DNA of 64,000 bases. Origin: UBA1351 sp963677885 (GTDB taxonomy: Bacteria; Bacillota; Clostridia; Lachnospirales; Vallitaleaceae). The stretch lies in contig OY782500.1 in NCBI GenBank assembly GCA_963677885.1, forward strand, positions 3,224,001-3,288,000, written 5' to 3'. Both the position numbers and the translations under genes were made by a program. Shown piece after piece: positions 24,437 through 32,987 of this stretch (position 1 is its first letter; each line of letters opens with the position of its first letter). The notes beneath the pieces were generated by a model. It was not told where the DNA came from. It searched no databases and saw nothing but the letters and a program-made list of their open reading frames with translations.

Positions 24437-25328
24437 GGACCTTAATAAATCTGTTGGAAGCAGAAAAATCCTGAAATCTATTAATATCAATGTTGAAGAA
24501 GGTATGATTTATGGCTTTATCGGTCATAACGGAGCCGGTAAGACAACTACCATGAAAAGTATTGTAGGTCTGACCGGTTTTGAATCCGGTGAGATCATTA
24601 TTGATGGCAAGGCATACAGGAATAAGGTGGCTATTGGTCAGACCATCGGCTACCTTCCTGAAAGCCCCAGCTTTTATGGTTACATGACAGCCCTTGAATA
24701 TCTGACCTATGTCAGCGGTGGCCAGGATAAGAAAGCCATTCTGGACATTATAGAACGGGTTGGCCTTGGCAAGGCAAGAAAGAAAAGGATATCCACCTAT
24801 TCCAGGGGGATGAAGCAAAGGTTGGGTATGGGGGCTGCCATGATTCATCATCCTAAACTGATGATTATGGACGAGCCTACCTCAGCTCTTGATCCGGCAG
24901 GTAGATACGAGCTTTTTGATATGATAAAAACTTTGAGAGATGAAGGGTCTACTATTATTTTATCCACCCATATTCTGGATGATGTGGAGCGGGTTTCTGA
25001 CCGCATCGGTATTATCAAGGAAGGTCAGGTCCTCAATGAAGATACGGTAGGTAATGTTTTGGCCAGGTATGTCCATCCTATTTTTGATGTAGACTTAGGC
25101 CAGGGAATCAGCTATATCAATGAAAACATCCTTAAGTCCTTGGAGTCAAGATCTTGGATTGATCAAGTGGATTTAAGCGCCAACCGATTGACAATTATGG
25201 TTGGAGATATGGAAGCCGGAGAAGGCGAGATTCTTAAGATCTTGGCTGAAACCGGACTGCCCGTCATTGGCTTCCAGAAAAGAAAACCAACCTTGGAAGA
25301 AGTATTCATGAAGGAGATTCGTCTATGA
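24423..25328 (+). CDS. ABC transporter ATP-binding protein (YxlF-like)
   Basis: ATPase subunit, 301 residues, of a DRA/ABC-2-type exporter. Walker A GHNGAGKTT is near 34-42, signature YSRGMKQRLGMG, Walker B LMIMDEPTSALDP, H-loop STHILDDVERVSD. A C-terminal extension of about 90 residues is usual in such exporters. ATG 24423 follows GGAAGAGGTG inside the previous gene; a TTG at 24402 is less likely. Overlap of four bases with the permease gene shows tight coupling. Substrate unknown. Confidence 0.93.
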   Translation: MLKIKDLNKSVGSRKILKSININVEEGMIYGFIGHNGAGKTTTMKSIVGLTGFESGEIIIDGKAYRNKVAIGQTIGYLPESPSFYGYMTALEYLTYVSGGQDKKAILDIIERVGLGKARKKRISTYSRGMKQRLGMGAAMIHHPKLMIMDEPTSALDPAGRYELFDMIKTLRDEGSTIILSTHILDDVERVSDRIGIIKEGQVLNEDTVGNVLARYVHPIFDVDLGQGISYINENILKSLESRSWIDQVDLSANRLTIMVGDMEAGEGEILKILAETGLPVIGFQKRKPTLEEVFMKEIRL

Positions 25329-26095
25329 AAACATTAATACTTGGAATAAAAAAAGAATGGATGGAAGCCCTTAGAACCAAGAAAGTTATTGGATTGGTCG
25401 CCCTGGCCCTCTTTTTTGGAATTATGGATCCAGTTATGCTGAAGCTGACTCCCTATCTTCTAAAAGAGTTTTCAGGTATGGATCTGGAGGGCTTGATTCA
25501 ACTCAGTCAAATAGCTGAAATCAAGGACTTCCATAATGATATCTTCCAGTTGTTTACGGTCATATCTGTCATCATTATCAGTAATACCTGGATTAAGGAA
25601 ATTAAAGACGAAACCATGGTTATCCCTGTATCCAAAGGAGCGTCTATCAGCCAGATACTTTTAGCTAAATCGCTAGTATATAGTGGCCTTTTGATAGGGT
25701 TAATGGTCGTGACCTACTCTATTAACTATTACTACGCCGGAATTATTTTTGGATTTAGGATGGATTTTTACCAGGCCCTTATTTCAGGTTTGTATATGGG
25801 CGTCTATTTTGCCTTTTTAGTATTTTTTATGGTGGCAGTCAGCACAGTGGTTACCCATTTTGCAGGTGTCATCTTCATAACTTTGGTGGTCGCTTTTGCA
25901 GGACCTTTCCTGGCAGGCTTATTGGACGTAACTATGTTCACTCCTTTTGGTTTGGCACAGGAAGCCGGTCTCTTTTCAAGGGTTGTAAATCCACAGATTC
26001 TGCAGACTTTGTTGGTGACCTTCCTATTGATGGTTGGGATTTACGCTTTAGGATCTCTCATGGCAGAGAAGAAAGAAGTTTATAAATATAGGTGA
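25325..26095 (+). CDS. ABC-2-type permease (YxlG-like)
   Basis: Membrane subunit, 256 residues, about six helices, partner of the preceding ATPase. The opening WMEALRTKKVIGLVALALFFGIMDPVMLKL and the first-loop sequence before FTVISVIIISNTWIKEI fit the ABC-2 permease family, often involved in peptide or lipid export or self-protection. The ATG overlaps the ATPase stop by four bases. Substrate unknown. Confidence 0.88.
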   Translation: MKTLILGIKKEWMEALRTKKVIGLVALALFFGIMDPVMLKLTPYLLKEFSGMDLEGLIQLSQIAEIKDFHNDIFQLFTVISVIIISNTWIKEIKDETMVIPVSKGASISQILLAKSLVYSGLLIGLMVVTYSINYYYAGIIFGFRMDFYQALISGLYMGVYFAFLVFFMVAVSTVVTHFAGVIFITLVVAFAGPFLAGLLDVTMFTPFGLAQEAGLFSRVVNPQILQTLLVTFLLMVGIYALGSLMAEKKEVYKYR

Positions 26096-26100
26096 TAAAA

Positions 26101-27060
26101 ATGAAAGTTAAAAATATAATTCTTGTGATGACTGTCCTTGTTATTGGCTTGGTCCTTAGCTTCGTTCTTAAGGGTAATGATGTGGTCATAGACAGTGATG
26201 AGGGCCAGATTCATGGAAGTCTTCGAGATGTTGGAAAAGACAAGCTGGTCATTATTATTGCAGGTTCAGGACCTACAGATCGTGACGGCAATTCGGATCT
26301 AATGGGTGGGAAAAACAACTCACTTCTAGAATTGGCCCTAGGGCTTAATAAAGAAGGTATCTCAACCTTTAATTATGACAAAAGATCCAGCGGAGCCAGT
26401 ATAGATACCTTCGATATGGAAGAGGTTGTCTTTCAGGATTTTGTCTCAGATGGTCAAGCAGTCCTTGAGGCAATGATTGAGAAAGGTTTTAACGAGATCT
26501 ATTTGTTAGGTCACTCTCAGGGTGCCCTGGTTGCTGAAATCGTCGGCCAAGACCCAAGAGTCAAGGGTATCGTTTCCTTAAGTGGTACTATTCGGTCCAT
26601 TGACCAGGTTCTTGTTGAACAGTTCCAGCAAGCTGATGCAAAAACTGCTGAAGCAGCCATTGCTATTATAGAGGACCTAAAGAAGAGTCTTGATGATAGG
26701 GACCTTAAAGATTCCAACCCGGATGTCATTGAAATTCCTGAGTCCCTGGAAGCCTTCTTCGGTGGTAATATGGATTTTCTAAAAAGTTATATAGAAGAGA
26801 ATCCTCTCGACTATATCAAACCGGTATCTGACAAAATCCTTTTTATCTATGGTGATATGGATAGTCAGGTTACCAGTCAGGAAGCCCTTATGGCTCAGGA
26901 TGAATTGGGGAGTGCGGTACCTGTCCATTTGATTGAGAACATGAACCATGTCCTAAAATTTGTTGAGAATACCCAGGAAGATGCAGAGTCCTACAGTCAG
27001 CCAATTTATCCGATTCATGAAGAACTTGTAGACCTGATAGCCGGTTTTGTTTTACAATAA
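26101..27060 (+). CDS. Membrane-anchored alpha/beta hydrolase
   Basis: 319 residues. One N-terminal helix (IILVMTVLVIGLVLSFVL) suggests membrane anchoring with the catalytic domain outside. The domain shows the oxyanion segment IIAGSGPTDRDGNSD, nucleophile elbow GHSQGALVA, acid in IYGDMDSQV and His in NMNHVLK, so the triad is complete. It is an esterase or peptidase of unknown substrate. ATG 26101 follows AGGTGA; a GTG at 26092 overlaps the permease stop. Its place within the sigma-factor operon suggests an envelope-stress role (inference). Confidence 0.85.
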   Translation: MKVKNIILVMTVLVIGLVLSFVLKGNDVVIDSDEGQIHGSLRDVGKDKLVIIIAGSGPTDRDGNSDLMGGKNNSLLELALGLNKEGISTFNYDKRSSGASIDTFDMEEVVFQDFVSDGQAVLEAMIEKGFNEIYLLGHSQGALVAEIVGQDPRVKGIVSLSGTIRSIDQVLVEQFQQADAKTAEAAIAIIEDLKKSLDDRDLKDSNPDVIEIPESLEAFFGGNMDFLKSYIEENPLDYIKPVSDKILFIYGDMDSQVTSQEALMAQDELGSAVPVHLIENMNHVLKFVENTQEDAESYSQPIYPIHEELVDLIAGFVLQ

Positions 27061-27102
27061 AGGCAGAGTATGTAAGTTTGCTGACCTGTAAAGGATAAGG
27101 AT

Positions 27103-27624
27103 TTGGACGAGAAAAGACTTGTTGAAAAGGCGAAAGAAGGACATACCCTGTCCATGAATTTTCTCCTTGAAGAAAACTACACAGCCCTATATGCTTATCT
27201 TTTGAAGATGACCGGTAATGAGGAAGTGACCAAGGATATGGTTCAGGATACCATGATCAAGGCGGTAGCCGGAATTAAGAGCTTTCGTGGTGATTCCAAA
27301 TTTTCTTCCTGGCTGATTCGGATAGGTATCAATACCTATAAGAATTACCTGAAGAAACATAAGATTCCGTTGACCGATCTGGAACCGGATCTGGTTAGTG
27401 GACAAAATGTGGAAGATGAAGTGGAGAAAAAGAATCGTTTCAAGGAAGTGGTGGAAAGGCTGAAGAAGGTCAAGGAACCGGACAGGACGATTTTTATTCT
27501 TAAATATTATGAAGGCTATGATTATCAGGAAATTGCTGATATCACAGGTGTCAAAATCGGCACCTGCAAGTCGAAAATGCATTATTTGATTAACAAATTA
27601 CGAAAAGAAATGGAGGTGGCATGA
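27103..27624 (+). CDS. ECF-family RNA polymerase sigma factor (SigY-like operon)
   Basis: Alternative sigma factor, 173 residues. Region 2 (YTALYAYLLKMTGNEEVTKDMVQDTMIKAV and FSSWLIRIGINTYKNYLKK) and region 4 (RTIFILKYYEGYDYQEIADITGVKIGTCKSKMHYLINKLRK) are both clear. The start is TTG at 27103, after AAAGGATAAGG. The next gene overlaps by four bases and encodes a zinc-type anti-sigma. Gene content parallels the Bacillus sigY-yxlCDEFG operon, but here the sigma gene is near the end. Confidence 0.93.
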   Translation: MDEKRLVEKAKEGHTLSMNFLLEENYTALYAYLLKMTGNEEVTKDMVQDTMIKAVAGIKSFRGDSKFSSWLIRIGINTYKNYLKKHKIPLTDLEPDLVSGQNVEDEVEKKNRFKEVVERLKKVKEPDRTIFILKYYEGYDYQEIADITGVKIGTCKSKMHYLINKLRKEMEVA

Positions 27625-28037
27625 TGAAGAACTGCCAGGAATATCAAGAAGCAATGATGGATAGCTTTGACCAGGAATTTCTTTTGTCTGAGGATGTGGT
27701 TCAACATATGGAAACCTGTTCATCATGTTCAGCCTTTTATGAAGACTTAAAAGCTCTTAATGAAAAAATGACAATGCCCTCATCATCTATTGAGATTGAT
27801 CAAGACCTCATTCGAAGGGCTGTTTCTGAGGGAACTAAAATCAGAGACAGAAGAGGAGCCTTTAAAGGGAATCTGGCCTTTATTCTGACGGCGCTGATCC
27901 TGTTTACAATTGCAGCACTGGTTGTAGGTCTGGGTTATGGTATGGCTCTGGTGGCCTTACAAATCCTCATTGTATTCGTTTCACCGATTATCGTTCCGGT
28001 GACCATTGTAAGGCAGATGAAAGGAGCAAGACAATGA
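27621..28037 (+). CDS. Zinc-finger anti-sigma factor (zf-HC2)
   Basis: Membrane anti-sigma, 138 residues. The ZAS motif HMETCSSC (His-x3-Cys-x2-Cys) near 30-37 binds zinc and holds the sigma factor; an upstream His/Cys pair is present (NCQEYQEAMMDSFDQEF). Two hydrophobic helices lie in the C-terminal half (FILTALILFTIAALVVGL and ALVALQILIVFVSPIIVP). Four-base overlaps at both ends show translational coupling with the sigma gene and the following gene. Confidence 0.9.
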   Translation: MMKNCQEYQEAMMDSFDQEFLLSEDVVQHMETCSSCSAFYEDLKALNEKMTMPSSSIEIDQDLIRRAVSEGTKIRDRRGAFKGNLAFILTALILFTIAALVVGLGYGMALVALQILIVFVSPIIVPVTIVRQMKGARQ

Positions 28038-28312
28038 TTGAAGAATTATCAGTAATTCCCTGGTGGGCATGGCTGTTTATTATAACACTCTTAACTGCAC
28101 AGGGACTATGGATTTTCAATGATGCCCCAAAGCGGGGAATGAACCGGTGGATTTGGGGACTTTTTGGTCTTCTAAATTCACCAACCAATCTGGTCATCTA
28201 TTTGCTGGTATCAAGAGTGATCTTGAAGGCAACACTCTGTGAGTCCTGTGGCAAAAAAATCAGTGGAAATTTTACCTATTGCCCCCACTGCGGCGAAAAA
28301 CAAGGGGAATAA
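28034..28312 (+). CDS. PLDc_N-like membrane protein with C-terminal zinc ribbon
   Basis: 92 residues. Two helices (WWAWLFIITLLTAQGLWIF and NRWIWGLFGLLNSPTNLVIYLL) resemble the PLDc_N family, and the tail holds a zinc ribbon CESCGKKI-(8)-YCPHCGEKQ. It is therefore a second YxlE-like protein in the same operon, now with a metal-binding domain on what is probably the cytoplasmic side. It overlaps the anti-sigma gene by four bases. Role in sigma control is inferred only from context. Confidence 0.75.
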   Translation: MIEELSVIPWWAWLFIITLLTAQGLWIFNDAPKRGMNRWIWGLFGLLNSPTNLVIYLLVSRVILKATLCESCGKKISGNFTYCPHCGEKQGE

Positions 28313-28343
28313 CCTACTTTTCTCCAAAAATCTTATACCAAAT

Positions 28344-28372
28344 TTGACAAGTAATATACCATATATTACATT
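28344..28372 (+). promoter_or_regulatory. Promoter of the ABC exporter operon
   Basis: TTGACA (28344-28349), 17-base spacer, TACATT (28367-28372). A further TATAAT at 28393-28398 could be an alternative -10. Confidence 0.6.
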
Positions 28373-28437
28373 CACTTAAAAACTGGTTCCGATATAATAA
28401 TGTATTGTAAACAGGTCTGACTACATGGAGGTACATG

Positions 28438-30189
28438 ATGATTAAGACATTGATTGCAATGAAAAAGTATATCAAACCAGAGATGAAGCTGCTTGTCGGC
28501 TCCACCCTTATTACCTTGATTTTTGCAATTCTTGCCCTATTTGAACCAATAGCAACGGGCTTTATTATTGACGCCATTAACCAGGAAGAAGCCGGAAGAA
28601 TGATTTTTATCGGTATTCTGATGATTATTGGCGTTACTGCTTTGCGTACACTGATGCGTTATGGATTTTTTATGGGATTCGAAGAACTCTCCCAGAGAAT
28701 CGTATATAGTCTGCGTAAAGACTTATATTCCAAGCTGCAACAACTGGATATTTCTTATTTTGACAACACACCGAATGGAAAAATTATGTCCAAGATGACA
28801 GGTGATGTGGAGGCCATAAGGCATTTTTACGCCTGGATATCCCACGTCAGTATTTTTCATGGTGTGGTTTTCCTTATGGCCCTCATATCTATGGTCATTA
28901 TTGATCCTTTACTGACAGGAACCATTGTTCTTATTATCCCTGTTATTCTATTCCTGTCTTTGAGATTGTCTAAAACGGTTAAACCAACCTTCTCAAGGAT
29001 TAGGGAACAGTTCTCCAAACTAAATACTGTGGTACAGGAGAATATTAGTGGTAACAGGGTAGTAAAGGTATTCTCAAGAGAGCCTTACGAGATTGAAAAG
29101 TTCCAATTGGAAAACCAGGCTTTTATGGATCGTAACCTGGAAAGTGCTAGGATATGGGAAACCTATCTTCCTTTATTGGATGGTTTTGCCCTCTTTTTTA
29201 ACGTTATTGTTTTGGTAGTTGGGGCCATCTTTATTATGAATGGTCGAATGACTATTGGTGAACTGGTTATGTTCAACCGCCTTCTTTGGATGATCAACAA
29301 CCCTATGCGGATGATTGGATGGCTGATTAACGGAACCCAGAACTTCGTAGCCTCCTTTGAAAAAGTATCTGAGATTCTTGACCAGGATATTGCTATTCAG
29401 GAGCCAAAATGTCCGATTGTAAAAGAGAGGATCCAGGGTTATGTGAACTTTGAAAATGTGTCCTTTACCTATGAAGATTTACCGGTTCTTAAGGATATTA
29501 CTTTTGAAGTTGCACCTGGGCAGACAGTGGCCTTATTGGGATCCACAGGTTCAGGTAAGTCCACATTGATATCACTTCTATCCAGATTTTATGATGTTTC
29601 AGAAGGCCAGATTCTTATTGATCATGAGCCTATAACCAGGTACAACCTTCAGAATCTTAGATCCAATATTTCCATTGCTATGCAGGATATTTTCTTATTC
29701 TCGGATACCATTGAGGGAAATATCTCCTATGGAGTCCCAGGAGCTACCAGCAAGAAAGTGCGGCTGGCTTCAGAGATTGCAGGTGTTAATGAGTTCGTTC
29801 ACCAGCTGAATGACTCTTTTGATACAGTTATTGGAGAACGTGGTGTGGGTCTTTCAGGAGGCCAGCGACAAAGAATTGCCCTAGCCAGAGCAATTATCGA
29901 AGATCCATCCATACTTGTTCTTGACGATACCACATCAGCTGTTGATATGGAAACGGAGTTTAAGATCCTTAGTGAGCTTAAGAAGATTAACCAGGAGCGG
30001 ACAACCTTTATCATTGCCCACCGTATCTCATCTGTTAAGGATGCAGATCTGATTCTGGTTATGGATCAAGGTAAGATCATTGAAAGAGGAACCCATCAGT
30101 CCCTGCTTGACCAAAAAGGCTATTACTACGATGTCTTTACCAGTCAAATGGGTGAATTCGATGGCCTACGTCAGAAGGAGGTAGGATAA
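28438..30189 (+). CDS. Heterodimeric ABC exporter, half-transporter with degenerate ATP site
   Basis: 583 residues: six-helix exporter domain, then nucleotide-binding domain with Walker A GSTGSGKST, signature LSGGQRQ, and Walker B ILVLDDTTSAVD. The residue after the Walker B Asp, normally the catalytic Glu, is Asp, as in the non-hydrolysing half of TM287/288- and LmrCD-type heterodimers. Substrates of that group are drugs, lipids or peptides. ATG 28438 is six bases after GGAGG; ATG 28435 is too close. The partner gene begins at the stop codon. Confidence 0.93.
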   Translation: MIKTLIAMKKYIKPEMKLLVGSTLITLIFAILALFEPIATGFIIDAINQEEAGRMIFIGILMIIGVTALRTLMRYGFFMGFEELSQRIVYSLRKDLYSKLQQLDISYFDNTPNGKIMSKMTGDVEAIRHFYAWISHVSIFHGVVFLMALISMVIIDPLLTGTIVLIIPVILFLSLRLSKTVKPTFSRIREQFSKLNTVVQENISGNRVVKVFSREPYEIEKFQLENQAFMDRNLESARIWETYLPLLDGFALFFNVIVLVVGAIFIMNGRMTIGELVMFNRLLWMINNPMRMIGWLINGTQNFVASFEKVSEILDQDIAIQEPKCPIVKERIQGYVNFENVSFTYEDLPVLKDITFEVAPGQTVALLGSTGSGKSTLISLLSRFYDVSEGQILIDHEPITRYNLQNLRSNISIAMQDIFLFSDTIEGNISYGVPGATSKKVRLASEIAGVNEFVHQLNDSFDTVIGERGVGLSGGQRQRIALARAIIEDPSILVLDDTTSAVDMETEFKILSELKKINQERTTFIIAHRISSVKDADLILVMDQGKIIERGTHQSLLDQKGYYYDVFTSQMGEFDGLRQKEVG

Positions 30190-32084
30190 TGAGTCAAATG
30201 CAAGCTGATACAGAAATTAAAGATAATCATCTGAAGACTAATAAAAATAATCAAAGCAAGACCATGCCTAAAGAGGCAGTTTCAGCCAGTGAAGGGGCCA
30301 AAAGGAATACCTTCCAGGAAGACGAAATGCTGGAGCAGGAGTTTAATGCAGACCAATTAAGACGCTTAGGCGGATATATGAAGCCCTATGCAAAAGAAAT
30401 CTTTATTGCCCTGATTATTATCCTTCTGTCAACCCTGGCCAACCTGGTAACGCCGCTTTTGATCAAATATGTCATCGATGATTTTATTCCAGATAAGCGA
30501 ATGGATCTTGTTCTCTTAACAGGCCTTGTTTTTGGCCTTGTTATTGTGGTTTCAAGTATCTGTATGAAATACCGGATCAGATATATGTCAAAAATTGGCC
30601 AAAGTGTCATTCGTGACATTCGTGGAGACCTTTTTAAGCACCTTCAATCATTGCCTTTTACCTACTACGATTCAAGACCACATGGGAAAATTTTGGTTCG
30701 TGTCGTCAACTATATTAACTCCTTAAGCGACCTGCTTTCCAACGGATTAATTAACCTGGTTGTTGACTTTTTCAGCTTCTTTGTGGCCCTGGTCATCATG
30801 TTTATGCTGAATGTTAAAATGACCTTAATCATAATTGCCTTTGTCCCTATTGCAGCAATTCTGATCGTGATCATTAAGAACAAGCAACGTAGGTCCATGC
30901 AGTTGGTTTCGGCTAAACAATCCAACATGAATGCCTACATTCATGAGTCCATATCCGGGATGAAAGTTGTCCAGTCCTTTACCAGGGAAGATGTAAACCT
31001 AGGGGTTTTTCTGGAACTTATGGATGAATACAAGTATAACTGGATGAAATCCAGACATTATATCAGCTTAATCTTCCCGGTTGTTAAGAACGTATCTATT
31101 ATCTCTATGTGTGTTATGCTGTTATACGGACTATTTTGGACCAATGATGTCATTACTGCCGGTGTTTTTGTAGCCTTACTTGGTTATACAGGTAACTTCT
31201 GGATGCCACTTCTTAATATCAGTGAGTTTTACAACCAGTTGGTTGCAGCCAGTGCCTATCTTGAAAGAATTTTTGAGACCATGGATGTTGAAGCAGATAT
31301 TCGTAACAGTGAACAAGCCTATGAAATGCCTGAGGTACAAGGAAATATATCGTATGAACATGTTGATTTCGGTTATGAGCCTGGACAGACTGTCCTTAAG
31401 GACTTCAATCTGGATGTAGAAAAGGGTGAAACTATTGCCTTGGTTGGTCCTACAGGAGCAGGAAAGTCTACAGTAGTTAACCTTCTCAGCCGTTTCTATG
31501 ATGTTAATGAAGGAGCTGTCAAAATCGACGGTCATGATATCCGTGAGGTCACCCTTCATTCCCTGCGAAGCCAAATGGGTGTTATGATGCAGGATACTTT
31601 TATATTCTCAGGGACAATTATCGACAACATTCGTTATGGTAAATTGGATGCCACCGACGAAGAAGTTATGGAAGCGGCAAAATATGTCCGTGCCCACGAG
31701 TTCATCAAAGATATGGAAAAGGGATACTATACAGAAGTCAATGAGAGAGGAACCAGTCTATCAACAGGCCAGCGCCAATTGATTTCTTTTGCCAGAGCCC
31801 TGCTTAGGAATCCCAAGATTTTGATTCTGGATGAGGCAACCTCCAGTATTGATACCCAGACGGAGCTCCTGATTCAGGAAGGCCTTAACCAGCTCCTTAA
31901 GGGGCGTACATCCTTTGTTATCGCCCATCGTCTCTCTACTATTAAGAATGCCAGTCGAATCCTGGTCATTAACAACCAGGGTATTGAGGAAATGGGCAGC
32001 CATGATGAGTTGATGAAGACCGGTGGACATTATTATGACTTATATTCAGCACAGGTTAAGTTTTTGCAGCAGGCAGTGTCTTAG
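30189..32084 (+). CDS. Heterodimeric ABC exporter, half-transporter with canonical ATP site
   Basis: 631 residues. A hydrophilic 60-residue N-tail precedes the six-helix domain; the ATPase has Walker A GPTGAGKST, Walker B ILILDEATSSID with catalytic Glu, and a signature LSTGQRQ, which departs from LSGGQ. Because the two halves swap motifs at the dimer interface, the degenerate Asp of the first half and the LSTGQ of this one fall in the same ATP site, the pattern expected of an asymmetric exporter. The ATG overlaps the previous stop by one base. agrB follows 170 bases on, so it might export a peptide (inference). Confidence 0.93.
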   Translation: MSQMQADTEIKDNHLKTNKNNQSKTMPKEAVSASEGAKRNTFQEDEMLEQEFNADQLRRLGGYMKPYAKEIFIALIIILLSTLANLVTPLLIKYVIDDFIPDKRMDLVLLTGLVFGLVIVVSSICMKYRIRYMSKIGQSVIRDIRGDLFKHLQSLPFTYYDSRPHGKILVRVVNYINSLSDLLSNGLINLVVDFFSFFVALVIMFMLNVKMTLIIIAFVPIAAILIVIIKNKQRRSMQLVSAKQSNMNAYIHESISGMKVVQSFTREDVNLGVFLELMDEYKYNWMKSRHYISLIFPVVKNVSIISMCVMLLYGLFWTNDVITAGVFVALLGYTGNFWMPLLNISEFYNQLVAASAYLERIFETMDVEADIRNSEQAYEMPEVQGNISYEHVDFGYEPGQTVLKDFNLDVEKGETIALVGPTGAGKSTVVNLLSRFYDVNEGAVKIDGHDIREVTLHSLRSQMGVMMQDTFIFSGTIIDNIRYGKLDATDEEVMEAAKYVRAHEFIKDMEKGYYTEVNERGTSLSTGQRQLISFARALLRNPKILILDEATSSIDTQTELLIQEGLNQLLKGRTSFVIAHRLSTIKNASRILVINNQGIEEMGSHDELMKTGGHYYDLYSAQVKFLQQAVS

Positions 32085-32190
32085 GTGTCTAATGTTTTTG
32101 CAGCAAGCACTATCTTAAGTATCTACTTGAGAAGTATAAGATTGAATCAATTAGGTTCCTCTAGGACCATCATAGTAAATAAGTAATATT

Positions 32191-32252
32191 GAAATCCCCC
32201 CTATAAAACCATACACTAGTTATGAGGAGTGTAGTTTTATAAGGGGGATTTC
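32191..32252 (+). promoter_or_regulatory. Long leader hairpin sequestering the agrB ribosome binding site
   Basis: Arms 32191-32209 and 32234-32252 pair over 18 of 19 bases (GAAATCCCCC with GGGGGATTTC, TATAAAAC with GTTTTATA); inner TACACT/AGTGTA extends it. The AGGGGG ribosome site (32242-32247) lies in the right arm, seven bases before the ATG. This suggests translational control; no T-tract follows, so it is unlikely to be a terminator. Confidence 0.7.
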
Positions 32253-32254
32253 TT

Positions 32255-32890
32255 ATGAAGAATCTTGAGAATTTTCTTTTACCCAAATTAGGTAAAGTGG
32301 TCAGGAATTTTTTTGGCTACCATATGACAAGTGAAGAAGAAAGGTATTACGGTAAGCTTTTGCTGGATAATCTCATTGATCTAATGGGCCTTTTTCTCGT
32401 GGCCTTCATACTGGGTCAATTGTGGATATCCTTGTTGACCTTAGGAGGATTTCTAGGTATTCGACTGAAAGCCAGAGGGATTCATGCAAGCTCTATCCTG
32501 GCCTGTCGTTTGTCCAGTGTCTTGATTTTCATTGGCCTTCCCTTTGTGGTTAGGTTTATGCCTTTACCAAAATGGACCCTCATTGGGATTTATCTTCTAT
32601 GTATCCCTATGCTTCTTAAATACGCACCCAATGATACACCGGGCAATCCGTTGATTGGCCCCAAGTTAAGGTTGAAACTTCGGCTGGAAAGTCTGAGAAA
32701 CCTTGCCTTTATCATAGGTGTCAGTATGTTTTTGCCCCAGGAATGGGCCAAGTTCTTAGCCTTAGGAACTGTAACAGCCTGTCTGGCGGTGTTACCTTTA
32801 ACTTATTTAATTTTCAAAAAGGAGAGTAGAAACTATGAAAAGTATGAAAGAGCTTATGAAGAAAACGGTAGAGGATGTGAAGGAACTTAA
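32255..32890 (+). CDS. agrB: AgrB-like peptide-processing membrane protease
   Basis: Integral membrane cysteine protease, 211 residues, with four to six helices. In the agr system AgrB trims the AgrD precursor and forms its thiolactone ring. The catalytic pair is present in GIHASSILAC near residues 75-84 (His and Cys seven apart, as in the family), and PNDTPGNPL after the central helices is a family landmark. The ribosome site is buried in a leader hairpin. A 50-residue AgrD-like peptide gene overlaps its 3' end. No AgrC/AgrA pair lies next to it. Confidence 0.92.
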   Translation: MKNLENFLLPKLGKVVRNFFGYHMTSEEERYYGKLLLDNLIDLMGLFLVAFILGQLWISLLTLGGFLGIRLKARGIHASSILACRLSSVLIFIGLPFVVRFMPLPKWTLIGIYLLCIPMLLKYAPNDTPGNPLIGPKLRLKLRLESLRNLAFIIGVSMFLPQEWAKFLALGTVTACLAVLPLTYLIFKKESRNYEKYERAYEENGRGCEGT

Positions 32891-32987
32891 AGGAATCAAA
32901 GGTGACAGTGCCTGTATCATTATCTTCCATGAAGAAGATGTGCCACAGAGTATTATTGACAAACGTATAGAGGCGATGAATAAGTAA
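32835..32987 (+). CDS. agrD: AgrD-like cyclic-peptide autoinducer precursor
   Basis: A 50-residue peptide overlapping agrB by 56 bases in another frame. An amphipathic N-terminus (MKSMKELMKKTVEDVKELKG) is followed by the core GDSACIIIFH and the acidic tail EEDVPQSI. A Cys, four residues of ring ending in a bulky hydrophobic residue, then an acidic -VP- motif, is the AgrD signature. The predicted ring closes Cys 27 to Phe 31 (Cys-Ile-Ile-Ile-Phe). AGGAG lies ten bases before ATG 32835; ATG 32844 and 32856 are in frame but lack a site. Its stop abuts the convergent HD-GYP gene. Confidence 0.88.
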   Translation: MKSMKELMKKTVEDVKELKGIKGDSACIIIFHEEDVPQSIIDKRIEAMNK

